Assembly: GCA_013360195.1 (NCBI GenBank)
Contig: JABWCQ010000006.1
Span: 103,036 to 167,035, forward strand
Direction: 5' to 3'
Origin: a bacterium
GTDB taxonomy: Bacteria; Electryoneota; RPQS01
DNA: 64,000 nt
Position numbers and translations under genes: made by a program. Under the pieces are notes generated by a model. The model was given only the letters and a program-made list of their open reading frames with translations, ran no database searches and was not told where the DNA came from. Shown here piece by piece: positions 43,325-51,927 of this stretch (position 1 is the first letter of the stretch; the number at the start of each line of letters is the position of its first letter).

Positions 43325-44806
43325 GGAGAGCAAATTGGCTACGGTGGGAGTGAGCAGAGTGCGGCGATAGAGGTCACCGCATTTTTTTATCATTTCAGAG
43401 TACGTGGGATAGGGGTGAATGTCGGATGCGAGTTTAGACAGAGAAATATTGTGATTCATGGCCAGGACGAATTCCGCGATGTGCTCGCCCGCATGTTCGC
43501 TGACAATGGTCGCACCGAGAATCCGCCCCTGCTTGTCGTGCAGAATCTTGACAAAACCCTCCGGTGAGCCATCGAGAAGCGCGCGGTCAAGGTGAGTTAA
43601 CTCAAAGCGAATGACGGAGCATTCGTTTCCGGCAGTGTGCGCATGACGTCCGACGTGCGCGACCTCGGGAGAGGTGTAAACGGAATAGGGAATGTTGAGG
43701 TCCGAGAGTTTGGCACTGCTGAAAAAGAGCGCATTGCCAATGACCAAGCGCGCGAGCGCATCGGCGGCATGTGTGAATTTGTATTGCGAGCAGACATCAC
43801 CGCAGGCGAAAATCCGGGAGTTGGTGGTGCGCAGCTGCTCATTGACTGCAATGCCATCGCGAGTCGTGTGGACTCCGACCTTGTCCAACTGCATGTGACC
43901 GGTGTTGGGTGTCCGTCCGGCGGCAACGAGAACTTGATTGACTTCGACGGTAATTTTTTGACCGTTCAGAACACACGCCGCAACGATTCCGGTTTCAGCG
44001 CGAGAGAAGGAGAGATTGGCGCAGCCCAGATGACAGGTGATGCCGTCGCGGGTGAAGGACTCGAGCAGCCGAGCCGACGCTTCGGGGTCTTCCGCCGGGA
44101 GCAGACGGTCTTTCAATTCAAAGAGAGTGACTTTACTGCCGAGACGGGCGAAGGCTTGAGCCATTTCGCAGCCCACGGGACCCGCACCGAGGACAGCCAA
44201 AGAGGGTGGAAGTTCGGTGAGATCGAAGAGCGACTCATTGGTGAGTGGAGAGCAATCTTTCAGGCCGGGAATATCGGGGATCGCGGGGCTGGTTCCGGTG
44301 GCAATGACGGCGCGGGCAAAGGTGAGTTTGCGGTCCGCGACCTCAACGGTTGAGGAGTCAAGGAATCTCGCTTCACCGAGAAAGACATCCACTCCCTTTT
44401 GGGTGAGGGAGTGAATTCCGTCGAGGGGAGCAATGTGCGCGCGGAGTCTGCGGACACGCTCCATGACGGCGGGGAAGTCAATCTGGTGTGAAAAAACTTT
44501 CACACCAAACTCGGCGGCGCGGCGAGCTTCGTAAGCGGCTTTAGCGGAGCGCAAGAGAGCTTTCGACGGGACGCAACCGACATTCAGGCAATCACCGCCG
44601 AGCAGATGTTTTTCGACGAGCGCAACTTTAGCTCCGAGACCAGCGGCTCCGACGGCGGTGACCAAGCCTGCAGTGCCGCCGCCGATGACGACGAGATTGT
44701 ATTTGCTCTGCGGAACGGGATTGAGGTAGGTTTCAGGCCGGAGGTGGGCGAGCAGCTCGAGGTTGTGTGTATCGGCAGGAGACACAAGTTGTGCGGTGGA
44801 GTTCAT
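43301..44806 (-). CDS. FAD-dependent pyridine nucleotide-disulfide oxidoreductase (mercuric reductase-like, without the C-terminal CC)
   Basis: 501 residues. FAD-binding VVIGGGTAGLVTAVGAAGLGAKVALVE, redox disulfide GGDCLNVGCVPSKALL, NAD(P)-binding AVLGAGPVGCEMAQAFARLGSKVTLFE, second FAD motif RIFACGDVCSQYKFTHAAD, and the dimerisation-domain His/Glu as in HPYPTYSEMI. It lacks the vicinal C-terminal cysteines of true mercuric reductase. Its ATG overlaps the stop of the TVP38 gene as ATGA; such TVP38-oxidoreductase pairs recur beside arsenosugar genes. A thiol or arsenic-related reductase role is plausible but unproven. The N-terminal 30 residues are an extension before the FAD domain. Confidence 0.9.
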   Translation of the reverse strand: MNSTAQLVSPADTHNLELLAHLRPETYLNPVPQSKYNLVVIGGGTAGLVTAVGAAGLGAKVALVEKHLLGGDCLNVGCVPSKALLRSAKAAYEARRAAEFGVKVFSHQIDFPAVMERVRRLRAHIAPLDGIHSLTQKGVDVFLGEARFLDSSTVEVADRKLTFARAVIATGTSPAIPDIPGLKDCSPLTNESLFDLTELPPSLAVLGAGPVGCEMAQAFARLGSKVTLFELKDRLLPAEDPEASARLLESFTRDGITCHLGCANLSFSRAETGIVAACVLNGQKITVEVNQVLVAAGRTPNTGHMQLDKVGVHTTRDGIAVNEQLRTTNSRIFACGDVCSQYKFTHAADALARLVIGNALFFSSAKLSDLNIPYSVYTSPEVAHVGRHAHTAGNECSVIRFELTHLDRALLDGSPEGFVKILHDKQGRILGATIVSEHAGEHIAEFVLAMNHNISLSKLASDIHPYPTYSEMIKKCGDLYRRTLLTPTVANLLSSILKWRR

Positions 44807-45486
44807 GAGGCAGGTCCTTCCACGCCGCGCAGGGCGGTGCGCGCGACTTTGGTGACGTAAAACGTGACAAGCAGGGTGACGAACAATCCGGCGAAGGTAA
44901 ACACTTTGCGCACGGGCGACTCCGGGAGAGTTCCGGTGGCAAGGGAGCCGGCAATGGAGCCGAGATAGACATAGAGAATTGTGCCGGGAATCATGCCGAG
45001 GAAGCTCGCGAGAACGTAGTCGGAAAATTTAACGCGCGTGATTCCGAACATGTAGTTGAGCAGCACAAAGGGGAAGACGGGCGAGAGTCTGGTGAGAAAG
45101 ACGATTTTGAAACCTTTGTGGCCGACGGCTTTGTCCACGGCACGGAAGCGGGGGTTTTGGGCGACGCGACGTTCGACGACGGAGCGGGCAAGATAGCGGC
45201 CGACCAGAAATGCGGCTGCGGCGCCGAGGGTGGCGGCGACGGAAACCAAGACGGAGCCGATGAGAACCCCGTAGGCGGCACCGGCACCGAGTGTGAGAAT
45301 GGAGCCGGGAAATCCGGCGACGGTCGCGAGAATATACAACAGGGTAAACCAGAGGTAGCCCAGTGGACCCAACCGGGAGATTTTGTCGAGCTCATGTTTC
45401 AACCAATCGCCAACGGGAAATGCCGTGAAAACATAGATTAAGGAGGTTATTACCAGAGCGGTGAGTAACCATCTCACATAAGTCAT
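44803..45486 (-). CDS. TVP38/TMEM64 (VTT-domain) membrane protein
   Basis: 227 residues from the ATG at 45486 (a GTG at 45504 is an alternative). VTT/DedA-superfamily inner-membrane protein: TM1 WLLTALVITSLIYVF, then LGPLGYLWFTLLYILATVAGFPGSILTLGAGAAYGVLIG (the conserved FxxFPGSxLTLxAG hairpin), AFLVGRYLARSVV, KIVFLTRLSPVFPFVLLNYMFGITRVKFSDYVLASFLGMIPGTILYVYLG. The family is linked to lipid scrambling and transport. Coupled to the flavoprotein gene by a 4-bp overlap and divergent from the glycosyltransferase gene. Confidence 0.92.
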   Translation of the reverse strand: MTYVRWLLTALVITSLIYVFTAFPVGDWLKHELDKISRLGPLGYLWFTLLYILATVAGFPGSILTLGAGAAYGVLIGSVLVSVAATLGAAAAFLVGRYLARSVVERRVAQNPRFRAVDKAVGHKGFKIVFLTRLSPVFPFVLLNYMFGITRVKFSDYVLASFLGMIPGTILYVYLGSIAGSLATGTLPESPVRKVFTFAGLFVTLLVTFYVTKVARTALRGVEGPAS

Positions 45487-45514
45487 TCGGCGGCGATTGT
45501 GCACGATAATACGT

Positions 45515-45543
45515 TTGAGCTTTCGTTTGCGTTTGGGTATATT
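45515..45543 (+). promoter_or_regulatory. Sigma-70 promoter for the arsenosugar-type operon
   Basis: TTGAGC (45515-45520), 17-bp spacer, TATATT (45538-45543), about 22 bases before the ATG at 45572. The 85-bp divergent interval must also hold the minus-strand promoter. Confidence 0.65.
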
Positions 45544-45571
45544 ACTTGTCTATGCAAGATAGTGAACCGAA

Positions 45572-46321
45572 ATGGCCGCTGCAAGGATAAATGTCACTGC
45601 GATGCCGTTCAGTGAGTCGGTGAGTGTAATCATTCCGACGCTGAACGAGGAGAAGCGGCTGCCGAAGCTGCTGGAGTTTCTGGCGTTGGAGCAGCCGCGT
45701 CCGGAGGTGATTGTCGTGGACGGGGGAAGTTTGGACCATACGCGAGACAAGGCGGAGATTTGGGCGGACAAGGTGCTTGTGACGGGTGCGGGACGGGGCA
45801 GGCAGTTGAATCTGGGTGCGGAGCATGCACGGGGGGACATATTGTGGTTCTTGCATGCGGACAGCGAGCCGCCGCGGCACAGTGTGGCGAAGATTCTTGA
45901 GGTGATGCACAATCGTCCGGAGCTGTCGGGCGGAGCGTTCCGGTTGAAATTCGACCGTTCGAGTTTGAGTTTGCGGGCGATTGCATACGGAGCGAACATC
46001 CGGTCGCGAGTGTTTTCGATGCCCTGGGGTGACCAGGGTCTTTTTGTTCGGAAACCGGTGTTCATGGAGTTGGGAGGATTTCCGGATTGGCCGGTAATGG
46101 AGGATTTCGCGTTTCAGAGGAAGCTTGCCAAGCACGGCAAGACAACGTTGATGAAAGAGCCGCTGGTCACGTCGGCGCGGCGATATGAGAAGCTGGGCAC
46201 GATGAAGGCGATGGCGATGAACTTTAACACGCTGTGGTGGTATTACCGGGGAAAGAGCGCGGAGGAGATGCAGAAGAAATTCCGTCCGCTGGAGGAGCAG
46301 GGAGGCGGAGCGGATGTGTAG
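45572..46321 (+). CDS. TIGR04283 glycosyltransferase of arsenosugar biosynthesis
   Basis: 249 residues, GT-A fold family 2. SVSVIIPTLNEEKRLPKLLEFL starts the nucleotide-binding domain; EVIVVDGGSLDHTRDKA is the first Asp-containing loop and GRGRQLNLGAEHARGDILWFLHADSEPP carries the metal-binding DxD-like HAD. GAFRLKF and the late MPWGDQGLFVRKPVFMELGGFPDWPVMEDFAF are typical of the TIGR04283 family. An ATG at 45602 is an alternative start closer to the conserved domain. The family is named for its occurrence beside ArsM/ArsS genes; TIGR04282 and ArsS follow here. Confidence 0.92.
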   Translation: MAAARINVTAMPFSESVSVIIPTLNEEKRLPKLLEFLALEQPRPEVIVVDGGSLDHTRDKAEIWADKVLVTGAGRGRQLNLGAEHARGDILWFLHADSEPPRHSVAKILEVMHNRPELSGGAFRLKFDRSSLSLRAIAYGANIRSRVFSMPWGDQGLFVRKPVFMELGGFPDWPVMEDFAFQRKLAKHGKTTLMKEPLVTSARRYEKLGTMKAMAMNFNTLWWYYRGKSAEEMQKKFRPLEEQGGGADV

Positions 46322-47030
46322 GCTGGTGTGCATGGTTGTGCTCATCTGCGCGCAGGCGTTTGCATTTGACCATACGCATTCCCGGCTGCAGGGGGTGTAT
46401 GACCAATATGTGAAAGACGGGCGGGTGAATTATTCGGAGTTGGTGAAGGACAGGGAGGATTTGGACGCATACATTGAGTCTATCGGCGAAGTGAGTTTTG
46501 AGCAGTATCGCGCGTTCACGAAGAACGAGAAGCTGGCGCTGATGATCAATCTCTATAACGCAGCGGCGATCCAGCTCATTTTGAATCATTGGCCGGTGGA
46601 GAGTATCCAGGATATCGGTGGGTTGTTCTCGAGTCCGTGGAACAAGAAATTCGTGAGACTGTTCGAGCATGAGGCTTCGCTGGGGATGATTGAGCACGAC
46701 ATCCTGCGGGCGGATTTCAAGGAGCCGCGAATCCATTTTGCGATTGTGTGCGCGGCGAAGGGATGTCCGACGCTGCGGCAGGAGGTGTACGTGGATATGA
46801 GATTGAATCAGCAGCTGGCCGAGCAGGAGCGGCAGTTTTTGACGCAGCGTCCGGACGAGAATCGAATTGAGGAGGGTGTGCTGCATGTGTCTCCCATCTT
46901 CAAGTGGTTCAAGGAGGATTTTGACGACAACGACGGGGTGCGGACGCTGTTTCAGATGTATTATCCGGAGGTGAAGAAGGATACGAGGATTGAGTACACG
47001 AATTATGATTGGAGTTTGAACGGGCAATGA
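46314..47030 (+). CDS. DUF547 domain protein, secreted
   Basis: 238 residues with a short hydrophobic leader (LVCMVVLICAQAFAFDH). DUF547 hallmarks are the LQGVYDQYVKDGRVNYSELVKDREDLDAYIESI opening, EKLALMINLYNAAAIQLIL, HDILRADFKEPRIHFAIVCAAKGCPTLRQEVY and the ending VSPIFKWFKEDFDDNDGVRTLF. The fold has been compared with papain-like and transglutaminase-like proteins; the Cys in CAAKGCP is conserved. It overlaps the preceding glycosyltransferase by 8 bp and the following ArsS by 4 bp (ATGA). DUF547 genes commonly accompany arsenosugar clusters; the role is unknown. Confidence 0.92.
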   Translation: MCRLVCMVVLICAQAFAFDHTHSRLQGVYDQYVKDGRVNYSELVKDREDLDAYIESIGEVSFEQYRAFTKNEKLALMINLYNAAAIQLILNHWPVESIQDIGGLFSSPWNKKFVRLFEHEASLGMIEHDILRADFKEPRIHFAIVCAAKGCPTLRQEVYVDMRLNQQLAEQERQFLTQRPDENRIEEGVLHVSPIFKWFKEDFDDNDGVRTLFQMYYPEVKKDTRIEYTNYDWSLNGQ

Positions 47031-48058
47031 AGAGTATGCTGGCTGTCAAGAATCCGCTTGCGGACACAAGAGAGCAACTGCGCATTCTGGAAGAGAATGT
47101 GCCTTGGGAGCGGTTTGAGCGGCGGCTGGCGGTGCTCGGTGACGGGAAGTTGCGGGCGAGCGGGATAACCACGCTGCAGGTCAATGTGGGGAGGCTGTGC
47201 AATCAGACGTGCGAACATTGTCATGTGGACGCGGGGCCGGACCGGAAAGAGGTGATGCCGCGGGAGGTATTCGAGCAATGTTTGCGGGTGCTGGATGAGA
47301 CGCAGGAAATCGGAACGGTGGACATCACGGGCGGCGCGCCGGAGCTGAATCCGCATTTCCGGTGGTTTGTCGAGGAGTGCAGGGTGCGCGGACGGCACGT
47401 GATGGACCGATGTAATCTGACGATACTGTTGACACGGCCGCAGGAAGAGCTGGCGGGTTTTCTGGCGCAGCATGAGGTGGAAATCATCGCTTCGCTGCCG
47501 TGCTACACACAGGAAAACACAGACAAGCAGCGCGGGGAGGGAGTGTTTCAGAAATCCATCACGGCGCTGAAGCTATTGAACTCACTGGGCTACGGCAATG
47601 GGGGGCGGCTGAAGCTGAATCTGGTTTACAATCCGGGAGGACCGTCCATTGCGCCGAACCAGTCTGTGTTGCAGGAGCAATACAAGGAGATATTGCTGCG
47701 CGAGCACGGCATCGTGTTTGACGAATTGTATTGCATTACCAATATGCCTATCGGTAGATTTCTGGACTTTCTGCTGACGAGCGGGCGATACGAGGAGTAT
47801 ATGCAGAAGCTGGTGACCGCATTCAATCCGCATGCGGCGGCGGGAGTGATGTGCAAGACGCTGATATCGGTGGACTGGCAAGGGTATTTGTACGATTGTG
47901 ATTTCAATCAGATGCTTGACTTGCGGGTGAATCACGGCATGCCGAAGCACATTTCGGAGTGGCAGGCGGGATTGCATACACGGGAAATCGTGACGAGAAA
48001 TCATTGCTACGGCTGCACGGCAGGCGCGGGGAGTTCGTGCGGAGGCAGTCTTGCCTGA
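47027..48058 (+). CDS. arsS: Arsenosugar biosynthesis radical SAM protein ArsS
   Basis: 343 residues from the ATG at 47027, inside the ATGA overlap. Radical SAM cluster motif CNQTCEHCHVDAGPDRKEVM (CxxxCxxC plus the family's HVDAGP), then TVDITGGAPELNPHFRWFV (the GGAPE SAM-binding loop), and the C-terminal DUF3641 part with GVMCKTLISVDWQGYLYDCDFNQML and the Cys cluster NHCYGCTAGAGSSCGG. ArsS is the enzyme tied to forming the 5-deoxy-5-dimethylarsinoyl nucleoside in bacterial and cyanobacterial arsenosugar synthesis, normally acting after ArsM. No arsM lies in this window. Confidence 0.93.
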   Translation: MKSMLAVKNPLADTREQLRILEENVPWERFERRLAVLGDGKLRASGITTLQVNVGRLCNQTCEHCHVDAGPDRKEVMPREVFEQCLRVLDETQEIGTVDITGGAPELNPHFRWFVEECRVRGRHVMDRCNLTILLTRPQEELAGFLAQHEVEIIASLPCYTQENTDKQRGEGVFQKSITALKLLNSLGYGNGGRLKLNLVYNPGGPSIAPNQSVLQEQYKEILLREHGIVFDELYCITNMPIGRFLDFLLTSGRYEEYMQKLVTAFNPHAAAGVMCKTLISVDWQGYLYDCDFNQMLDLRVNHGMPKHISEWQAGLHTREIVTRNHCYGCTAGAGSSCGGSLA

Positions 48059-48099
48059 ACGCCGCGGTCGTGAGCGGTATTGACGGGAATTGACCAGAG

Positions 48100-48711
48100 A
48101 TGAACACATTGATTTGTCTGGCGAGGATGCCGGAACCGGGGAAGGTGAAAACACGGATTGCCGACGCGGCGGGGCATGCGCGCGCCTATGAAATCTATGT
48201 GGAGCTTGTGAAACGGTGCCGGGCGCTGCTGGAGTCGCTGGATGATTCGACCGAGGTGGAAGTGTCGTTTGCGGAGCCGTTTGACTTTGTGAAAGGGCAG
48301 ACATTTTTCGGGACGCGGCCGTTTTTTTCGCAGCAGGCGGGCGGGGATTTGGGTCAACGGATGTGTGTCGCGGCGATTCGAGGATTTCAAAGCGGTGCGC
48401 GCAAGGTGGTGCTGATTGGAAGTGATTGTCCGGAGCTGCCCGCGGAATATGTGAAGCAGGCATTCCGGATTCTGGATGAAGTTCCGGTTGTGTTCGGGAA
48501 GGCGAAGGACGGGGGATATTATTTGCTTGGCATGACGCGGGTGGTGCCCGAACTGTTCGCAGAACTGCCGTGGAGCACGAGCGAACTGCTTGAGCAGACG
48601 ATTGCACGATTGACGGAAGCAGGCATACCGCACGGACTATTGCCTGAGCTTGGTGATATTGATACGATTGAAGACTGGGAGGAGTTCAGCAGGAGACAGG
48701 CAACGGCATAA
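48100..48711 (+). CDS. TIGR04282 (DUF2064) glycosyltransferase of arsenosugar biosynthesis
   Basis: 203 residues. The N-terminal ICLARMPEPGKVKTRIADAAG is the KTRL-type signature loop of this nucleotidyl/glycosyltransferase-like family; RMCVAAIRGFQSGARKVVLIGSDCPELPAEYVKQAF gives the GSDCPxL motif, followed by VVFGKAKDGGYYLLGM and VPELFAELPWSTSELLEQT. Often adjacent to TIGR04283 and ArsS, as here (41 bp after arsS). It likely completes glycosylation or nucleotide activation; the exact reaction is not defined from sequence. Confidence 0.92.
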   Translation: MNTLICLARMPEPGKVKTRIADAAGHARAYEIYVELVKRCRALLESLDDSTEVEVSFAEPFDFVKGQTFFGTRPFFSQQAGGDLGQRMCVAAIRGFQSGARKVVLIGSDCPELPAEYVKQAFRILDEVPVVFGKAKDGGYYLLGMTRVVPELFAELPWSTSELLEQTIARLTEAGIPHGLLPELGDIDTIEDWEEFSRRQATA

Positions 48712-48778
48712 ACAATTACATTTATCCTTACACGCGCACAGTTTGGCATTGAGAGTAAACTTGAAAAGGAGACTGGCC

Positions 48779-50299
48779 ATGCGCGCGATTTGTTTATTGA
48801 CGAGCTTATTGACGGTTAATTATTGGTCTTATGGGTTTGAGTTAAGCGCCTTCAGGATTCCGACGTACAGCGTGTATGCACTGGTCGGAGACGGCGGAAT
48901 GGATATTTACGGCGGTTCGTTCGTGGATGATGACTCACATGACCGCGACTGGTACCGGCATGGCGATATCGGCGGCAGCGGTTACTGGCTGTATGACAGC
49001 GAACGACTGGGCATTGAGACGGCGATTCAGGCGGGTTACAGTGAGGCGGCGAACGGAAGCAAAGACAGGGACCGCGACGGTTCCAGCTATTACAGCTTTT
49101 CGAAGCAAAATTATTTGAACCAGTATGAGAGTGCAGACGCTGTTGTGAGCGGAGTTTGTTTCCCGACCCAAACGGCATTTTCCGTGCAGTTTTCGGGAAG
49201 CGGCAGTGCCGATATCGGGCAATCTCACCGTGAAAGCGAGTGGAGACGCGATAGCGATACGCTGCGGTCAAACGGTGAGTCGGAGATGCGTACGAGCAGT
49301 TTCAGGTATTATGCGCGAGGTGAGGCGGGACTCGGGTGGGGGAGAATCCGCAATGCGTCGGCGGTGTACGACGCGTACATACTGGAAGCACGGCTGGCGG
49401 AAATGGGGAGGCTAAGCGGTGAATTGTCTCAGGAGACGCGGCAGAAGCTGGCCGAGCTGCTGTATCAGCGTTCGGCCTATGAGAAACGAAATGAGCGGAG
49501 TGCGCGGTTATTCTGGAGAGATGTTGAAGCGATATTGAAGAGTGATGCCGCGATGACGGGCGAGCTGGACGCGTTCGCACTCTACCGCATCAACGAAGAG
49601 GTGGTGCCGTCCACGATGGCGAGATGGAGCGGCTGGAGAGTGTCCATGAATATCGCAGGTGTGCACGAGAACGATATTTACAAGACGCACAGCGAATGGA
49701 CGCGGCATGAAGTAACGGACACTTCGAGCACAGACACTTCGTCCGTCGGGTCATACTCCGGTCGCACGCATTGGGAACAGATGCTGTTCGGGCCGAGAGT
49801 GGAGGTGAATATTCCTTTGAACTGGCATGTGCAGTTGACGGGCGACATGCGACTTGAACATCGAGTCGACCCGGCGGACGACGGATTTTTCTGGACGACG
49901 CTCTTGAACGGCCAGTATGCGGTGCACGACCGGTGGAAGCTGGCCTACACATTTATTCACGAGCGGTGGATACACGACCCAAAGGACAGGAATCTGCATA
50001 ACGGGCAGATGTGGAATTTGTATCACAGCGCGTCGCTGGCCTATTATATTGAGGACAACATTGAAGCGAGCTTGTCGATGTCGCACTATCAGAGCCGGGC
50101 TTGGGATTTTGTGCCGAACGACGGTCTTTCGCACTATCAGCGGCACTCGACGTCGTACTCGCTGCGCATGGGACTTTCCTACATTTTCTCGGGTTCGAAT
50201 CCGTGGTACAGCTCCAGCCGATACATTCCGAGAAGCGGTATGCGGGTAAGTGACCTTTATTATCCGCGCAGCTATTCGCAGATTCAATATTACTACTGA
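48779..50299 (+). CDS. Putative outer-membrane beta-barrel protein of unknown function
   Basis: 506 residues from the ATG at 48779 (AAGGAG 8 bases before; signal peptide MRAICLLTSLLTVNYWSYG); a longer open frame starts inside the previous gene but is not needed. The chain alternates polar and aromatic residues with many Tyr/Ser/Asp (for example GYWLYDSERLGIETAIQAGYS, FRYYARGEAGLGWGRI), then a helical insert with RLAEMGRLSGELSQETRQKLAELLYQ, then amphipathic strands (WKLAYTFIHERWI, ASLAYYIEDNIEASLSMSHYQ, YSLRMGLSYIF) and a Tyr-terminated end. This is the pattern of a beta-barrel, but no family is recognised. Confidence 0.75.
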   Translation: MRAICLLTSLLTVNYWSYGFELSAFRIPTYSVYALVGDGGMDIYGGSFVDDDSHDRDWYRHGDIGGSGYWLYDSERLGIETAIQAGYSEAANGSKDRDRDGSSYYSFSKQNYLNQYESADAVVSGVCFPTQTAFSVQFSGSGSADIGQSHRESEWRRDSDTLRSNGESEMRTSSFRYYARGEAGLGWGRIRNASAVYDAYILEARLAEMGRLSGELSQETRQKLAELLYQRSAYEKRNERSARLFWRDVEAILKSDAAMTGELDAFALYRINEEVVPSTMARWSGWRVSMNIAGVHENDIYKTHSEWTRHEVTDTSSTDTSSVGSYSGRTHWEQMLFGPRVEVNIPLNWHVQLTGDMRLEHRVDPADDGFFWTTLLNGQYAVHDRWKLAYTFIHERWIHDPKDRNLHNGQMWNLYHSASLAYYIEDNIEASLSMSHYQSRAWDFVPNDGLSHYQRHSTSYSLRMGLSYIFSGSNPWYSSSRYIPRSGMRVSDLYYPRSYSQIQYYY

Positions 50300-50313
50300 C
50301 AGGCAAAAGACAC

Positions 50314-50868
50314 ATGACTTTTCGCATTCTCGCGGCGCTATGCTGCATGACGGTAATGTTCGGCTGTTCGAAAACCGACAAACCGGGCGGCACGGCCACC
50401 GCTGAAGGCACAGCCGAGACTCCCAAAGAGGTGCCGAAGCTGGATACGAAGGGAGTGCTGCTGCAGGCTGGCTACGCAGCGCTGCTCGTGGCGTTTCCGG
50501 AACCGGCTGCAGCGGGAGACTGGCTATCGATGGTGACGCTGCACGGGCCGGGAGAAACGGAACTGCTCCCGCGAATTCCGTTAGCGAGTTCACATTCGGT
50601 CACGGTGCTCAACATACCGCCGGGAGAGTATACGGTGGATGCGAAGGCGTGGGTGCGCAAGAATTCGCCTTATGCCGGAGGCATCAGCAAGCCGGTCAAG
50701 CTGAACGCGGGAGAGTTGCTGTTGTTGCGCGGAAGTCCTATCTTGAACAAAGATGGCTCATTGGAGGGAGTAGAGCTGCTTGAAGCAGGCCGGACGACGT
50801 GGAGTTTGAAATCGCCGCCGGAGCTGACGAAGTATATCGCAGAGAACGCCGGGAAGGCACGAGGATAG
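50314..50868 (+). CDS. Lipoprotein with a carboxypeptidase-regulatory-like beta-domain
   Basis: 184 residues. Lipobox in LAALCCMTVMFGC, then a Thr/Gly/Pro-rich linker (TDKPGGTATAEGTAE). The folded part (VLLQAGYAALLVAFPEPAAAGDWLSMVTLHGPG, LNIPPGEYTVDAKAW) resembles small Ig/CNA-B-like beta-sandwiches of envelope lipoproteins. It is 14 bp behind the beta-barrel gene and may be its partner. Function unknown. Confidence 0.8.
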   Translation: MTFRILAALCCMTVMFGCSKTDKPGGTATAEGTAETPKEVPKLDTKGVLLQAGYAALLVAFPEPAAAGDWLSMVTLHGPGETELLPRIPLASSHSVTVLNIPPGEYTVDAKAWVRKNSPYAGGISKPVKLNAGELLLLRGSPILNKDGSLEGVELLEAGRTTWSLKSPPELTKYIAENAGKARG

Positions 50869-50954
50869 TTATTTATAGAAGCCGGACACTCGACGATAGG
50901 GGTTCGGTTCTGTTTGTCATATCGGGATTGTAAACTGATTTGGATAGTAAAATC

Positions 50955-51743
50955 ATGGTACTTGGAATTGTGCAAACACACCCCGCATTCGGGGAAATCG
51001 CTCGCAATCAAAAGCAAATCGAGGATTTGATGGGTGACCGGCACGCTGATTTATGGGTATTGCCGGAATTGGCATTGACGGGATATGAAATGCGCGGCCG
51101 TGAAGAGAGTCTGCAGCTGTCGGAAGAATTGCCGGCGGGGCCGACGACGAAATGGCTGGCGCAACTCTGCCGCGACCGGAACTGCTACATGGTCATGGGA
51201 ATGGTGGAGCGCGAAGGGAAGAAGGTGTATAACGGTTCCGTCTTCATGGGGCCAAAGGGGATTGTGGGGCGATACCGGAAAGTGCATTTGTATGATAAAG
51301 AAGTTGAACGATTCGATCCGGGCGATATTCCGTTCAATGTGTATGATATTGGAATTGCGCGGGTCGGTGTGATGATCTGTTTTGACTGGAGATTTCCGGA
51401 GGTGATGCGAACCATGGCGCTGCGAGGAGCGCAGGTCATAGCGCATCCGTCTAATCTCGTGCTGCCGTTCTGTCAGGCGGCGATGGTGACCCGCACGTTT
51501 GAGAATAATGTTTTTGCCGCTACAGCGAACCGTATCGGCGTGGAAGAACGCGACGGCCGCAAGGTATCGTTCACCGGACGAAGCGTTATCATGGGCACGC
51601 AGGGTGAGCTGCTCGCTTCGGGAGCAATGACGGCAACGGATGTGATGACGGTGGAGATTGATCCGAAGCTTGCGGACGACAAGACGATTAACAAGTACAA
51701 CGACACATTTGGAACGCGGCGAACCGAGTTTTATGAGATGTAA
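50955..51743 (+). CDS. Carbon-nitrogen hydrolase (nitrilase superfamily), omega-amidase-like
   Basis: 262 residues from the ATG at 50955. The Glu-Lys-Cys triad is visible: Glu38 in LPELALTGYE, Lys109 in YRKVHLYD and Cys142 in MICFDWRFPEV. Other family marks are GIVQTHPAFGEIARNQ at the N terminus, NGSVFMGPKGIVGRYRK and AANRIGVEERDGRKVSFTGRSVIMG near the end. Such enzymes hydrolyse small amides (omega-amidase, N-carbamoyl amide or formamide substrates); the exact substrate is not defined. It has its own terminator at 51774-51801. Confidence 0.92.
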   Translation: MVLGIVQTHPAFGEIARNQKQIEDLMGDRHADLWVLPELALTGYEMRGREESLQLSEELPAGPTTKWLAQLCRDRNCYMVMGMVEREGKKVYNGSVFMGPKGIVGRYRKVHLYDKEVERFDPGDIPFNVYDIGIARVGVMICFDWRFPEVMRTMALRGAQVIAHPSNLVLPFCQAAMVTRTFENNVFAATANRIGVEERDGRKVSFTGRSVIMGTQGELLASGAMTATDVMTVEIDPKLADDKTINKYNDTFGTRRTEFYEM

Positions 51744-51773
51744 AATCCGGACGTAACCTGCGAATTTGCGAAA

Positions 51774-51801
51774 GCCCGGGCGCCGACCCGGGTTCTTTTT
51801 T
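51774..51801 (+). terminator. Rho-independent terminator behind the nitrilase-family gene
   Basis: CCCGGG-cgccga-CCCGGG followed by TTCTTTTTT. Confidence 0.85.
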
Positions 51802-51815
51802 GTCAGGCGTTGCTA

Positions 51816-51844
51816 TTGACAATCTGATTTCATCGTATTATTAC
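51816..51844 (+). promoter_or_regulatory. Sigma-70 promoter for the 1192-residue repeat protein
   Basis: TTGACA (51816-51821), 17-bp spacer, TATTAC (51839-51844), about 75 bases before the ATG at 51928, which has GAGGGAGA as Shine-Dalgarno. Confidence 0.6.
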
Positions 51845-51927
51845 AAAAGGAGTCATATTTCTGAAAATTCACATTTGTTATAAGTCGTTAGTTTAACTGA
51901 GCATCGACTCAAGAAACGAGGGAGACC

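Noticed and set aside
43301..44806. True mercuric reductase (merA)
   Set aside because: The redox CxxxxC is present, but the C-terminal vicinal cysteines needed for Hg(II) delivery and the N-terminal HMA domain are missing.
45542..48633. Several 170-340-codon minus-strand frames opposite the arsenosugar-type operon
   Set aside because: They are antisense to conserved glycosyltransferase, DUF547 and ArsS genes and are Arg/Pro/His-rich.
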